Position numbers and translations under genes: made by a program. Below are positions 17,886 to 26,737 of a stretch of DNA of 64,000 nucleotides, in pieces. Below the pieces are notes generated by a model. That model was given only the letters and a program-made list of their open reading frames with translations, did not search any database and was not told the DNA's origin. Source of the stretch: Variovorax sp. KBW07 (GTDB lineage Bacteria; Pseudomonadota; Gammaproteobacteria; Burkholderiales; Burkholderiaceae_C); NCBI RefSeq assembly GCF_003852515.1, contig NZ_QAJK01000029.1, positions 25,138-89,137 on the forward strand, in the 5' to 3' direction. Every line of letters starts with the position of its first letter. Position 1 is the stretch's first letter.

Positions 17886-19667
17886 ATGATCCTCGTACCT
17901 CAAGAGAAGATCGACGCGTACACCGCCCATGGCTGGTGGGGCGACCAGACGATGTGGTCGCTGTTCCAGCGCCACCTGCGCGAGCAGCCCGATGCAGAGG
18001 CGGTGGCCGATGCGCCCAACCGCCCCGACTTTGCCCACGGCGCGCCGCGCCGGCTGACCTGGGCGCAGTTGGGCGAAGAAATTGACCGCTTCTGCCTGCT
18101 GCTTGTGTCGAACGGCGTGCGCCGCGACGAGGTGGTCGTGGTGCAGATGCCCAATTGCGTGGAGCAGTTCGTCGTCTACCTGGCCTGCGCGCGGCTGGGC
18201 GTGATCGTCACGCCGGTGCCGATCCAGTACCGCGAGCACGAGCTGGCGCACATTCTCGACGTGACGCGTGCCCGTGCGGCTGTCACCTTCTCGCGGATCG
18301 GCAAGGCCGAGGCGGGGCATGCGGCCGCGCGCATGTTCGCCGGGTTGAGCAAGGCGCATCCGTCGCTGGCGTTGGTGTTCGCCTGGGGCGACACGGCCGG
18401 CGAAGGCATGGTCGACGTGGCCGCCGCGATGCGTAGCGCGCCATCGCCCGCGCAGTTGGAGGCGCTTGAACAAGCCGAACGCACCGCCGCCGTGACCGCC
18501 AACGACGTCTTCACCATCTGCTGGACCTCGGGCACCGAAGCCGCGCCGAAGGGCGTGCCGCGCAGCCACAACGAATGGCTGGTGATCGCGCCTTCGATCA
18601 TCGAGGCCGGAGAGATTCGTCTCGGCGCGCGCCTGCTCAATCCTTTTCCGCTGGTCAACATGGCGGGCTTTTCCACTGCCATGGCGGCCTGGCTGGTGCT
18701 GGGCGGCACGGTGGTGCAGCACCAGCCGTTCACGCTGCCGGTGTTCCTGCAGCAACTGCGCGACGAGCGCATCGACTACACGGTGGCGCCGCCGGCCATC
18801 CTCAACATGCTGCTGCAGAACGAGCAACTGCTCGCGGGCATCGACTTCGAACGGCTCTCGCGCATCGGCTCCGGCTCGGCGCCGCTGTCGGACTGGATGG
18901 TGCGCGGCTTCGCGGAGCGGCACGGGGTGCAGATCGTCAATTACTTCGGCTCCAACGAAGGCGCCGCGCTGTCGGGCAACCACATCGACATTCCAGACCC
19001 AGAGCTGCGCGCCCAGTTCTTTCCGCGGGCAGGCGTGCAGGGCTATGCGTGGAGCATCTCGACCACGCGCAAGATCCGCACGCGGCTGGTGGACATGGAA
19101 ACCGGCGAAGACATCGACGAAGCCGGCCGGCCGGGCGAGATACGCTTCGACGGACCGACCATCTTCAGCGGCTACTGGAACGCGCCCGAACTCAGCCGCA
19201 AGGCCTTCGACGCGGCGGGCTTCTACCGCACCGGCGACCTGTTCGAGATCGCGGGCGACCGCGCCCAGTACTACCGCTACGTCGGCCGCTCCAAGGACCT
19301 GGTGATTCGCGGCGGCGTGAACATCTCCAGCGAGGAAATCGAAAACCTGTTGTTGGGGTGCCCCGGCGTGCGCGAAGTGGCCGTGGTCGGCGTGCCCGAC
19401 GAAGTGCTGGGCGAAAAACTGTGCGCCTGCATCGTGGCGGCGGAGGGCGCGGCGCCGGTCACGCTCGACGCGATAGGCGCTTTCCTGCGCGAGCACCGCC
19501 GCGTGGCCGTCTACAAGCTGCCCGAGCACCTGCTGCTGTTGCAGGCCCTGCCACGCAACCCGGTCGGCAAGATCCTGAAGCGCGAGTTGCGCGAGCAGGC
19601 CCGCGCGCTGGCGGCATCGACCGCATCCGCGGCATCCACTGCATCGACGTTGAAGGTGGCCGCATGA
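17886..19667 (+). CDS. Acyl-CoA synthetase / AMP-dependent CoA ligase
   Basis: 593 residues, ANL superfamily. The phosphate-binding motif is WTSGTEAAPKGVPRSH, the A5 motif is in NYFGSNEGAALSG, the TGD-type motif in YRTGDLFEIAGD, the hinge in YVGRSKDLVIRGGVNISSEEIE, and the catalytic lysine in NPVGKILKREL. It should adenylate a carboxylic acid and transfer it to coenzyme A. In the operon the acid would come from the aldehyde dehydrogenase. The C-terminus ends in a short Ala/Ser/Thr-rich tail. Fifteen bases separate it from the oxygenase gene and four overlap the next gene. Confidence 0.9.
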   Translation: MILVPQEKIDAYTAHGWWGDQTMWSLFQRHLREQPDAEAVADAPNRPDFAHGAPRRLTWAQLGEEIDRFCLLLVSNGVRRDEVVVVQMPNCVEQFVVYLACARLGVIVTPVPIQYREHELAHILDVTRARAAVTFSRIGKAEAGHAAARMFAGLSKAHPSLALVFAWGDTAGEGMVDVAAAMRSAPSPAQLEALEQAERTAAVTANDVFTICWTSGTEAAPKGVPRSHNEWLVIAPSIIEAGEIRLGARLLNPFPLVNMAGFSTAMAAWLVLGGTVVQHQPFTLPVFLQQLRDERIDYTVAPPAILNMLLQNEQLLAGIDFERLSRIGSGSAPLSDWMVRGFAERHGVQIVNYFGSNEGAALSGNHIDIPDPELRAQFFPRAGVQGYAWSISTTRKIRTRLVDMETGEDIDEAGRPGEIRFDGPTIFSGYWNAPELSRKAFDAAGFYRTGDLFEIAGDRAQYYRYVGRSKDLVIRGGVNISSEEIENLLLGCPGVREVAVVGVPDEVLGEKLCACIVAAEGAAPVTLDAIGAFLREHRRVAVYKLPEHLLLLQALPRNPVGKILKRELREQARALAASTASAASTASTLKVAA

Positions 19668-20395
19668 AGCCCGTGCTCTTGCTGATTCCCGGCATGCTCA
19701 ACACGGCCGCTGTCTGGCGGCCCGTCGCGGCGCTGCTGGAAGACCGCTTCGAGGTGCGCATCGCCGAGGTGCAGACGCAGGACAGCATCGCCGCCATGGC
19801 ACGCGATGCCTGGGCCCGCGTGGCCGACGTGCCCGCGCACGTGCCGCTGGTGTTGTGCGGCTTTTCGATGGGCGGCTACACGGCCATCGAGATGGTCGCC
19901 GGCAAAGGGCCGCGACCGGTCGATGCGCTGGCGCTTGTCGATACGTCGGCAAGGCCCGAGTCCGCCGAAGGCGCGGCCGTGCGGCTGAAGACCATCGCCG
20001 CGATCGAGCGCGATTTCGACAAGGTCGTGGCGGGCATCGCGCAGTTCGGCGTGGACCCGTCGCGTGGTGCCGACGAGGGCTGGATGGGTGCGATGCGGGC
20101 GCTGCTGCGCGAGGTCGGGCCCGAGACGGCGATCCGCCAGAACCGCGCCATCAGCACGCGCGGCGACCACCGCGCCGCGCTCGCCGCGCTGCGCGTTCCC
20201 ACGCTGGTGGTGTGCGGGCGCTCGGACCGCATCACGCCGCCCGAGCATTCGCAGGAGCTGGCGGCGCTGATCCCTTCGGCGCAGCTGGAGTGGATCGAGC
20301 AGGCGGGCCACATGACACCGATCGAGCAACCCGCGCGCGTCGCGGCCCTGGTTGCGGCGCTGGCCGGCCGCATGCAAGGAGACAAGGCACCATGA
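19664..20395 (+). CDS. Alpha/beta hydrolase
   Basis: 243 residues starting at the ATG within ATGA (19664-19667). Strand-turn pattern KPVLLLIPGMLNTAAVWRPV leads to an oxyanion-loop glycine; the nucleophile elbow is GFSMGGYTA with Ser68; the acid is probably in CGRSDRITPP and the histidine in GHMTPIEQP. This is the 3-oxoadipate-enol-lactonase/homoserine-transacetylase-like branch. It could hydrolyse an ester, lactone or thioester in the pathway served by its neighbours. No signal peptide. Confidence 0.85.
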   Translation: MKPVLLLIPGMLNTAAVWRPVAALLEDRFEVRIAEVQTQDSIAAMARDAWARVADVPAHVPLVLCGFSMGGYTAIEMVAGKGPRPVDALALVDTSARPESAEGAAVRLKTIAAIERDFDKVVAGIAQFGVDPSRGADEGWMGAMRALLREVGPETAIRQNRAISTRGDHRAALAALRVPTLVVCGRSDRITPPEHSQELAALIPSAQLEWIEQAGHMTPIEQPARVAALVAALAGRMQGDKAP

Positions 20396-21378
20396 ACAGA
20401 CGCAACGCATTGCAGCAACTCGGCGCCCTGGCACTGGTGCCGGCGGTGCCCGCCGCGCAGGCGCAGGACCCGGCCGCTTTTCCCGACAAGCCGGTGCGCA
20501 TCGTCGTGCCGTTCGCGCCCGGCAACACGCTCGACACCGCGCTGCGCCAGGTGGCCGAGGAGTTCCGCAAGAACACCGGGCACCCGCTGCTGATCGACAA
20601 CAAGCCCGGTGGGGCCGGCATCATCGCCGCGCAGAACGTCATGGCCGCGCCGCCCGACGGCTACACGCTGCTGCTGGCCAACACCAGCATGTTCACCGTC
20701 AACCCGCACACCTTCGCAAGGCTGCCCTACGACCCCGAGAAGAGCTTTCGCCCTGTGTCCAACTTCCTGGGCGCGTCGATGGTCATGGCGGTCAACAACA
20801 GCGTGCCGGCCAACAACGTGAAGGAGTTCGCGGCGTGGGCCAAGGCGCGTCCGGGCAAGGTGTCGTTCGCTTCATTCACGGCGGGCAACTCGTCGCACTT
20901 CGCGGGCGTGATCCTGAACCAGCGCGCCGGCATCGACATGGTCCACGTGCCCTTCAACGGAACGCCGCCCGCCGTGACCAACCTGGTCGGCGGGCAGGTC
21001 GATGCGGCCTTCCTGCCGTTGCTCGCGGTCAAGCCGCAGGTGGATGCAGGCAAGGTCAAGGTGCTGGCCGTGACCAGCCCCCGGCGCTCGCCGTTGATGC
21101 CGCAGATCGCCACCTTCGCGGAGCAGGGCTACCCCGATCTCGAAATCTATATCTGGGCTGCCATTGCCGCGCCGGCGGGCACGCCCGACGCGGTGATCGG
21201 CCGGCTCAACACCGAGTTCGTGAAGATCCTCAAGTCGGCCGACCTCAAGGAGAAATGGCGCGCCATGGACTTCGAAACCCTGCCGTCCACGCCGCAGGAG
21301 TTCACCCGCTTCGCGCAAGCCGACTCGAAGCGCTGGGCCGAGGCCGTGAAGATTTCCGGCTTCAAGGCGAGCGAATGA
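20392..21378 (+). CDS. Bug-family tripartite tricarboxylate transporter receptor
   Basis: 328 residues. Signal peptide MNRRNALQQLGALALVPAVPAAQA is followed by FPDKPVRIVVPFAPGNTLDTALR, the start of mature Bug (TctC-like) periplasmic receptors; GQVDAAFLPLLAVKPQVDAGKVKVLAV and PGTPDAVIGRLN-like segments follow. Bug proteins bind carboxylates, amino acids or aromatic acids in the periplasm. No TctA/TctB membrane genes are near, common in this group of bacteria, where many orphan Bug genes exist. It probably senses or captures the substrate of the operon. ATGA overlap upstream and downstream, with AAGGAGACAA before the start. Confidence 0.9.
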   Translation: MNRRNALQQLGALALVPAVPAAQAQDPAAFPDKPVRIVVPFAPGNTLDTALRQVAEEFRKNTGHPLLIDNKPGGAGIIAAQNVMAAPPDGYTLLLANTSMFTVNPHTFARLPYDPEKSFRPVSNFLGASMVMAVNNSVPANNVKEFAAWAKARPGKVSFASFTAGNSSHFAGVILNQRAGIDMVHVPFNGTPPAVTNLVGGQVDAAFLPLLAVKPQVDAGKVKVLAVTSPRRSPLMPQIATFAEQGYPDLEIYIWAAIAAPAGTPDAVIGRLNTEFVKILKSADLKEKWRAMDFETLPSTPQEFTRFAQADSKRWAEAVKISGFKASE

Positions 21379-22427
21379 TGCTGCGCCCGTCCTTTCCTCA
21401 TTCACCCTCCAACCCCGAGCCTTCCATGGACAGATCCCACGCCCCGTTCGCATTGCGCCTGCCGGTTTTCGCCGCGCCCATGTTCCTGATTTCTGGCCCG
21501 GAGCTGGTGCTGGCCGCGTGCAAGGCCGGCATCGTCGGCGCGTTCCCCACGCCCAATGCGCGACCGGTCGAGATGCTCGACAGCTGGATGCGCGAGATCA
21601 CCGAGGGCCTGGCCCGTGCGCGCGACGAGCAGCCCGCATCGACCATCGGTCCCTGGTGCGCCAACCTCGTCACGCACTCGTCGAACACGCGGCTGGCCGA
21701 AGACCTCGAACTGGTCGCCAGGTACAAGCCGCCGGTGGTCGTTACCGCGTTGGGCAGCCCCAAGCCGGTCATCGACATCGTCCACCGCTACGGCGGCAAA
21801 GTATTTGCCGACGTCATCAACATCCAGCTGGCCCGGAAGGCCGTGGCGGCCGGCGCCGACGGGCTGGCCTGCGTGTCGGCCGGCGCGGGCGGGCACACCG
21901 GCTTCCTCTCGCCCTTTGCCTTCGTCAGCGCGGTGCGCGAGTTCTTCGACGGCTACGTGGTCACGGGCGGGGGCATCAGCGACGGCTGGGGCGTGGCGGG
22001 CGCCATCGCATCCGGGGCCGACTTCGTCTACATGGGCACGCGCTTCATCCCGGTGGCCGAGAGCATGGCGCCGCATGCCTACAAGCAGATGCTGGTCGAC
22101 AGCACCGTCGACGACCTGGTCGTGAGCGCGGGCATCACCGGAACGCCGGCCAGCTGGCTCAAGCCATCGCTGCGCGCCAACGGACTCGATCCCGACAACA
22201 TGCCGGCGGCGCCCGACCGGCAGTACGACAGCAGCCAGTCGATGGCGGCCAGGCGATGGAAAGATGTGTGGGCGGCCGGGCAGGGCGTCGGCGCGATTCG
22301 CCAGGTGGAGACCGTGGCCGTCGTGGTGGACCGCCTTGAAAGCGAGTACGCCCAGGCCTGCGCGCGTCTTGCGGGCCTGGCGGGCCTTGCGGGCATGGCT
22401 CGCGCACCGGTGCCCGCCATGCCGTGA
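21375..22427 (+). CDS. Nitronate monooxygenase-like FMN protein
   Basis: 350 residues from the ATG at 21375, which overlaps the previous stop and has AAGG seven bases upstream; a second ATG at 21426 is possible. Nitronate monooxygenase/2-nitropropane dioxygenase TIM-barrel features: LPVFAAPMFLISGPELVLAACKAGIVGAFP, the phosphate-binding ACVSAGAGGHTGFLSP with the active-site His, VVTGGGISDGWG, and DFVYMGTRFIPVAES. FMN-dependent oxidation of alkyl nitronates is the known reaction; in degradation operons relatives act as enoyl or other FMN oxidoreductases, so the substrate here is open. Last catabolic gene of the operon. Confidence 0.85.
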   Translation: MMLRPSFPHSPSNPEPSMDRSHAPFALRLPVFAAPMFLISGPELVLAACKAGIVGAFPTPNARPVEMLDSWMREITEGLARARDEQPASTIGPWCANLVTHSSNTRLAEDLELVARYKPPVVVTALGSPKPVIDIVHRYGGKVFADVINIQLARKAVAAGADGLACVSAGAGGHTGFLSPFAFVSAVREFFDGYVVTGGGISDGWGVAGAIASGADFVYMGTRFIPVAESMAPHAYKQMLVDSTVDDLVVSAGITGTPASWLKPSLRANGLDPDNMPAAPDRQYDSSQSMAARRWKDVWAAGQGVGAIRQVETVAVVVDRLESEYAQACARLAGLAGLAGMARAPVPAMP

Positions 22428-22469
22428 GGCGCTGGGGGGCGTTTAGCATGACGGACCTGGATTTCCTTC

Positions 22470-23396
22470 ATGCCTCCCATTCCCGATCTCGACCTCACCC
22501 GTGATGCGCTGTCTACCAGCACGCTGAGCCACGGCCTCCACCTGATGGGCGACCGCTGGACGGTGGCGGTGATTCTTGGCGCCTTTCTCGGCGTGCGCCG
22601 CTTTGACGAATGGCAGTCGCGCCTGGGCATTCCGCGGCAGACCCTGACGGAACGCCTGAAGGCGCTGACCGATCTGGGCCTGCTGCGCGCGCGACCGTAC
22701 CAGGAGCGCCCGCCGCGGTACGACTATCACCTCACGCGGCAGGGACTGCAGCTCTACAACCACGTGCTCATGATGTGGGCCTGGGAGCGGCGTTGGGGTT
22801 CACGCAGCCTGCAACTGCCGCAGCGCCTTGTTCACGCCACCTGCGGACATGCCTTCGTGCCCCGCATGAGTTGTTCGGCCTGCGGCGAAAAGGTCGGCAT
22901 CCGCGATCTCACGTTCACGCTGAAAGTGAACGAGGCCCTGCGGGCCGTGCCGTCATCGCGCCAGCGCGCCGCAAGGTTGTCGCCGGAAGAGGGCACGCAG
23001 ATGGGGCTGGGCCTGCGCGTGGACCGCTGGACGCTGCTCATCATTTCGGCCGTGTTCCTCGGCTGCCATTACTTCGACCAGCTCAGCCATGTGCTGGGCA
23101 TCGGCAGCAGCGTGCTCACGCGCCGGCTCGCGGGCATGGTCGACTCGGGGCTCCTGCTGTGCCAGGCCGACCTCAACGATGCGCGGCGCAAGATCTACCG
23201 CCTCACGCCCGCGAGCCATGACCTGTTCGGCTACATCATCTGTTTTTCCAGCTGGGCCAGCCGGCACCACTTCAACGAGCCCAGCTCGATCCGGCCGGTC
23301 CACAAGGGCTGCGGCCAGCCCTTCGTGCCCCAGGTGATCTGCAGCCATTGCGATGAAGCACTGCAGCCCTGGGAGGTCGTGGCCGAAGGCGCTTGA
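22470..23396 (+). CDS. Tandem HxlR-type transcriptional regulator
   Basis: 308 residues containing two HxlR winged helices. Domain 1 (about 12-105): HLMGDRWTVAVILGAFLGVRRFDEW, PRQTLTERLKALTDLGLL. Domain 2 (about 165-270): LRVDRWTLLIISAVFLGCHYFDQL, GSSVLTRRLAGMVDSGLL. Each is followed by a cysteine/histidine segment of the same plan (HATCGHAFVPRMSCSACGE and HKGCGQPFVPQVICSHC), suggesting duplication of a winged helix plus zinc-ribbon-like unit. HxlR proteins are normally about 110-150 residues and act as dimers, so this looks like an intramolecular dimer. It follows the catabolic operon by 42 bases and probably regulates it, perhaps through the palindrome at 14180-14193. Confidence 0.85.
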   Translation: MPPIPDLDLTRDALSTSTLSHGLHLMGDRWTVAVILGAFLGVRRFDEWQSRLGIPRQTLTERLKALTDLGLLRARPYQERPPRYDYHLTRQGLQLYNHVLMMWAWERRWGSRSLQLPQRLVHATCGHAFVPRMSCSACGEKVGIRDLTFTLKVNEALRAVPSSRQRAARLSPEEGTQMGLGLRVDRWTLLIISAVFLGCHYFDQLSHVLGIGSSVLTRRLAGMVDSGLLLCQADLNDARRKIYRLTPASHDLFGYIICFSSWASRHHFNEPSSIRPVHKGCGQPFVPQVICSHCDEALQPWEVVAEGA

Positions 23397-23419
23397 GGCG
23401 CGCGAGTGCTTGCGATCGA

Positions 23420-23986
23420 TCAGCGCGCCCGGTCCGCCACCGGTCGCACCGCGTAGGCAGATTCGGCCGCCTCGTTGATGCCGACCCAGGCGTTGCCGAA
23501 GTTCACGGCATAGAAGTGCTGGTCGGCCTCGCTGCCGGAACCAGACCAGAACTTGACCGGCGGCGTGTCGGGGAAATTCGCGGCGTCGATGGTGGGTATG
23601 GTCGCTTCGCCCGCGCACCAACGCGGCACGGTGACAGGGGCCTGTTCGGGGCTCAGCGCGAGCGTGAAGGTTTCGCCCACGAAGCCATGGTCGCAGCGGC
23701 GCAGGGCGGCCAGTTCCACGATGGTCGGCAGCCGCCATTGAGCGATGCCTTCGTGGCCCCGCGCGTTGAGCGCCTCGACGCGCTCCTGGGCGGTCATCAG
23801 GTCCAGGGTCTCGGCCTCGCCGGCACAGCGTCCGTCCTGCCAGGTCTGGCCGAGGGCGCAGCGCAGCCACCGCAAGCCGGTTGCGGTATCGGTTGCGACG
23901 GCCGTCGCTGCGGGGAGGGCCTTCGTTGGCGTGGCCTGTTCATCGCAACCGCCGAGCAGCGACAAGGCCGCCAGGGCAATCGCCAT
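23420..23986 (-). CDS. Lipoprotein with DUF1566-like domain
   Basis: 188 residues from the ATG at 23986. A lipoprotein signal is seen in MAIALAALSLLGGCDEQ, with the cysteine of LGGC as lipidation site; the lack of a basic residue before the hydrophobic stretch suggests the true start may be upstream (an in-frame ATG exists at 24145). The mature part, TDTATGLRWLRCALGQTW, QWRLPTIVELAALRRCD, FWSGSGS and AYAVRPV, follows the DUF1566 (Lcl C-terminal) pattern of surface-exposed C-type-lectin-like domains. Function unknown. It faces the HxlR gene tail to tail with 23 bases between. Confidence 0.75.
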   Translation of the reverse strand: MAIALAALSLLGGCDEQATPTKALPAATAVATDTATGLRWLRCALGQTWQDGRCAGEAETLDLMTAQERVEALNARGHEGIAQWRLPTIVELAALRRCDHGFVGETFTLALSPEQAPVTVPRWCAGEATIPTIDAANFPDTPPVKFWSGSGSEADQHFYAVNFGNAWVGINEAAESAYAVRPVADRAR

Positions 23987-24218
23987 CGCTTTGAAGCGGG
24001 GCTGCGATCTCGTTGAAAACTGGGTGAAGTGGGCGCGCGTGGCGCCGCCGTTGACTGTCAAATCATGGACTCCCGTTGGAACCTTCAGGTTCGAGAAAAA
24101 CACGTGCCGCGAAAGCGGTTTCGCAGGCGTGAACCAAGCGAGCATAGCTTCGGGCGTGCCTGCTTCCCCGGCTCCAGGGCGGAGGCAGCCAGCGCTGTAC
24201 GCGCAGGCGGCGATCAGC

Positions 24219-25178
24219 CTAGGCCGGCCGATCTGATGGCGACACGCTCTTGCCGCGCCTGGCAGGTTCCACTGCAAACTGCGAAGAGTGCGCCCCCACG
24301 CGAGTCGCGATGAACTCGATGAACGCCTTCACCGCCAGCGATACATGGCGCCTGGTCGGATAGACCACATACAAGCCAAGCTCGGTCGCATGCCAATCGC
24401 CTAGCAGCCGCGCAAGACGGCCCTCGGCCAGGTCCCTGGCCACGACGAAATCCGGAAGAAGCGCGACCCCCATGCCCGCCAGGGCCAGTTCGCGCAACGC
24501 CAGGCTGTTGTTGGCGTGCATCGATCCACGGACCGCCACGGCATTCCACTCAGGCGCTTCGGCGCAGCGCAAACGCCAGGTGCCCGGCGTCTTGCTCAGC
24601 GTATAGATCAGGCACTCGTGCGCCTGCAGGTCGCCGGGCAGCAGCGGTGCCGTGCGCCTTGCCAGATAGGCCGGCGAGGCAACCACGCAATGAGCGACCG
24701 TCGCCAGCTTTCTCGCGACGAGCGATGAAGTATCGAGATCCGCAATCCGGATCGCCAGGTCGACGCCTTCGCGCAGCAGGTCGACTTGCCGGTCTTCCAG
24801 GCGCACGTCGAGCTCGAGCTTGGGGTACCGCAACTTGAGCGCAGGCAGGGCAGGGAAGATGTGCGTCAGCCCGAAACTCATGGGCACGCTGATGACGAGG
24901 CGGCCGCTCGGCTCGTCGCGCAGCTGGCTGATTTCGCGTTCGGCGTCTCGCATCTGCGACATCGCGCGCTCGGCCCGCTCGTAGAACAGCTTGCCCGCAT
25001 CCGTCAACGCCAGCCTGCGCGTCGTCCGATGCAACAGGCGGGTTTCGAGCCGGGCTTCGAGCGCACCGATGCGCCTGCTGACCACCGACCTGGCGACGTC
25101 CAGCGTGTCCGCCGCCGCCGTGAACGAGCCAGCGTCCACCACCGCGACAAAGGTTGCGATCGCTGTGAAATGTTCCAT
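24219..25178 (-). CDS. LysR-family transcriptional regulator
   Basis: 319 residues from the ATG at 25178. The N-terminal winged helix is clear (FVAVVDAGSFTAAADTLDVARSVVSRRIGALEARLETRLLHRTTR), followed by the substrate-binding domain with VPMSFGLTHIFPALPALKLRYPKLELDVRL. It belongs to the CrgA/AaeR-like subgroup by the phrase GRLVISVP. It is divergent from the exported hydrolase gene at 25353, which is therefore its likely target; a 15-bp palindrome lies in the shared promoter region. Confidence 0.92.
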   Translation of the reverse strand: MEHFTAIATFVAVVDAGSFTAAADTLDVARSVVSRRIGALEARLETRLLHRTTRRLALTDAGKLFYERAERAMSQMRDAEREISQLRDEPSGRLVISVPMSFGLTHIFPALPALKLRYPKLELDVRLEDRQVDLLREGVDLAIRIADLDTSSLVARKLATVAHCVVASPAYLARRTAPLLPGDLQAHECLIYTLSKTPGTWRLRCAEAPEWNAVAVRGSMHANNSLALRELALAGMGVALLPDFVVARDLAEGRLARLLGDWHATELGLYVVYPTRRHVSLAVKAFIEFIATRVGAHSSQFAVEPARRGKSVSPSDRPA

Positions 25179-25238
25179 GTGCTGTCCGAGTATGAAGTCG
25201 ATCAAGCGGGGGCTCGACCGCGGATTGGTGCCCTGCAT

Positions 25239-25253
25239 CGAACAATCTGTTCG
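25239..25253. promoter_or_regulatory. Candidate LysR operator in divergent promoter
   Basis: CGAACA-ATC-TGTTCG forms a perfect 6-bp inverted repeat between the divergent LysR gene (start 25178) and hydrolase gene (start 25353). Location and size fit a LysR-type recognition site. Confidence 0.5.
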
Positions 25254-25352
25254 CACCAGCCGGGCTGATCTTTGCGCCGTGAATTTCTAGAGTCGAAAGC
25301 TCGCGATCAAGCGATTGCTTGCGCGTTTTCTGTCTTCAACACCGAGGTTCGA

Positions 25353-26078
25353 ATGTTTCAAAGATCATCTCTTCTGCGGCGTCTTGCTGCCGCCGCTGTA
25401 TTTTTGTCCGCTGCCGTGTGCGCCGTTGCTGCGGATTCGCCGGCCCGGATGCCCAAGCCCGTCTACGACCAGCTGACGCCTGAAAACAGCATTCTGCTTT
25501 TGGTGGACTACCAGCCCCAGTATGCTTTTGCCACGCAGTCGATCGGCATCGATGCCCTGCTCAACAATGCAGCCGGACTCGCCAAGGCCGCACAGGTTTT
25601 CAAGGTGCCCACGATCATCACGACGATCACCGCGCAAGCCTACGGCGGCCCCACATTTCCGCAGGTGCAGGCCGCCGCGCCCAAGGTGACGCCCATCGAC
25701 CGCACGCCGATCAACGCCTGGCAAGACCCGCGAATCGCCGAACAGATCAGGAAGAGCGGCCGGAAAAAGCTGATCATCGCGGGGCTCTGGACGGACAACT
25801 GCGTCATGCTGCCGGCCCTGTCGGCGCTTGCCGAAGGCTTCGAGGTTTACGTTGTCACCGATGCGAGCGGAGACTCCGATGCCGCATCGCACGAGCGCGC
25901 CGTCCAGCGGCTGGTGCAGGCAGGTGCGGTCCCGATCACCTGGCTGCCCGTGATGCTCGAGTGGCAGGCCGACTGGACCCGCGCCGAGACAGCCGGCCCC
26001 GTCGGCAAGATCATCTCGGAGCACGCAGGCGCGATGTCCATCGGCGCGTTCTACCTGCAGTCGCTGAAGAAACGCTAA
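25353..26078 (+). CDS. Exported isochorismatase-family cysteine hydrolase
   Basis: 241 residues from the ATG at 25353. A Sec signal peptide (QRSSLLRRLAAAAVFLSAAVCAVAADS) precedes the catalytic domain. The family triad is visible: Asp in ILLLVDYQPQ, Lys in SGRKKLIIAGLW, and the nucleophile Cys150 in TDNCVMLPAL. The family includes isochorismatases, nicotinamidases and other amidases; the closest style here is the YcaC-like hydrolase group. Export is unusual because most members are cytoplasmic. It is divergent from the LysR gene that probably controls it. Confidence 0.88.
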   Translation: MFQRSSLLRRLAAAAVFLSAAVCAVAADSPARMPKPVYDQLTPENSILLLVDYQPQYAFATQSIGIDALLNNAAGLAKAAQVFKVPTIITTITAQAYGGPTFPQVQAAAPKVTPIDRTPINAWQDPRIAEQIRKSGRKKLIIAGLWTDNCVMLPALSALAEGFEVYVVTDASGDSDAASHERAVQRLVQAGAVPITWLPVMLEWQADWTRAETAGPVGKIISEHAGAMSIGAFYLQSLKKR

Positions 26079-26087
26079 AGGCTGCGC

Positions 26088-26708
26088 TCAGCCCTTCCTG
26101 CAGATCACGTTGATGAAGGGAAGGGCGCTGCCACCGTGCGTCGGCTCGTCGATCTCCGAAACTTCGAGCAGACCGTACGGGCCGAACTCCCGCTCGACCG
26201 AGGCCGCGTCGTAGAAGAACATCGACAGGCCGGGCGCTCTCTCGTACCAGTCGTCGCCCAGCCTGGCTCCCTGGCCATGCATCGGGGCCTTCTTCGAGAT
26301 AAGCGTGAAGATCATGTGCCCGCCGGGCGAGAGCTGGCGGTAGCAGTCCTGGATGAGCTTGGCGCGCCCGTTGGCGTCCAGCAGGTAGATGAGCCCGTAG
26401 CAGAAGATGCCGTCGTACTGCCGGTTGTCGAACGGCATGTCCGCCACCGAGCCGTGGTGGATGGGAATTTCAAGGCCGAGCTGCGACCGGGCCAGCGCGA
26501 TGGCCGTGTCGGAGATCTCGATGCCCGTGACCGACATGCCTCGGTCGAGAAACGCCTTTGCGTTCCGGCCGTACCCCACGCCAGGTATCAAGACATTCCT
26601 GACGCCCGTTCGGGCGAAGAAGTCCCGCGCGACGATGGCGGAGGCGGTGGGCTCGAAGCCCCACATCAGCTGTTTTTCGTTGAAGGCGTTTTCCCAGAAT
26701 TCGGTCAT
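26088..26708 (-). CDS. Class I SAM-dependent methyltransferase
   Basis: 206 residues from the ATG at 26708 (an upstream ATG at 26741 overlaps a palindrome and is less likely). The SAM-binding loop is seen in [19 protein letters not shown], the acidic second-strand end in [14 protein letters not shown], and later [17 protein letters not shown] and [13 protein letters not shown]. This resembles thiopurine/tellurite-type methyltransferases (TehB/TPMT-like). The methyl acceptor cannot be deduced. It lies downstream of the LivM gene on the same strand, with 94 bases containing a 25-bp palindrome between them. Confidence 0.85.
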   Translation of the reverse strand: MTEFWENAFNEKQLMWGFEPTASAIVARDFFARTGVRNVLIPGVGYGRNAKAFLDRGMSVTGIEISDTAIALARSQLGLEIPIHHGSVADMPFDNRQYDGIFCYGLIYLLDANGRAKLIQDCYRQLSPGGHMIFTLISKKAPMHGQGARLGDDWYERAPGLSMFFYDAASVEREFGPYGLLEVSEIDEPTHGGSALPFINVICRKG

Positions 26709-26737
26709 GCGGGGCTCTTGAGCAGCCGGTTTGATTG

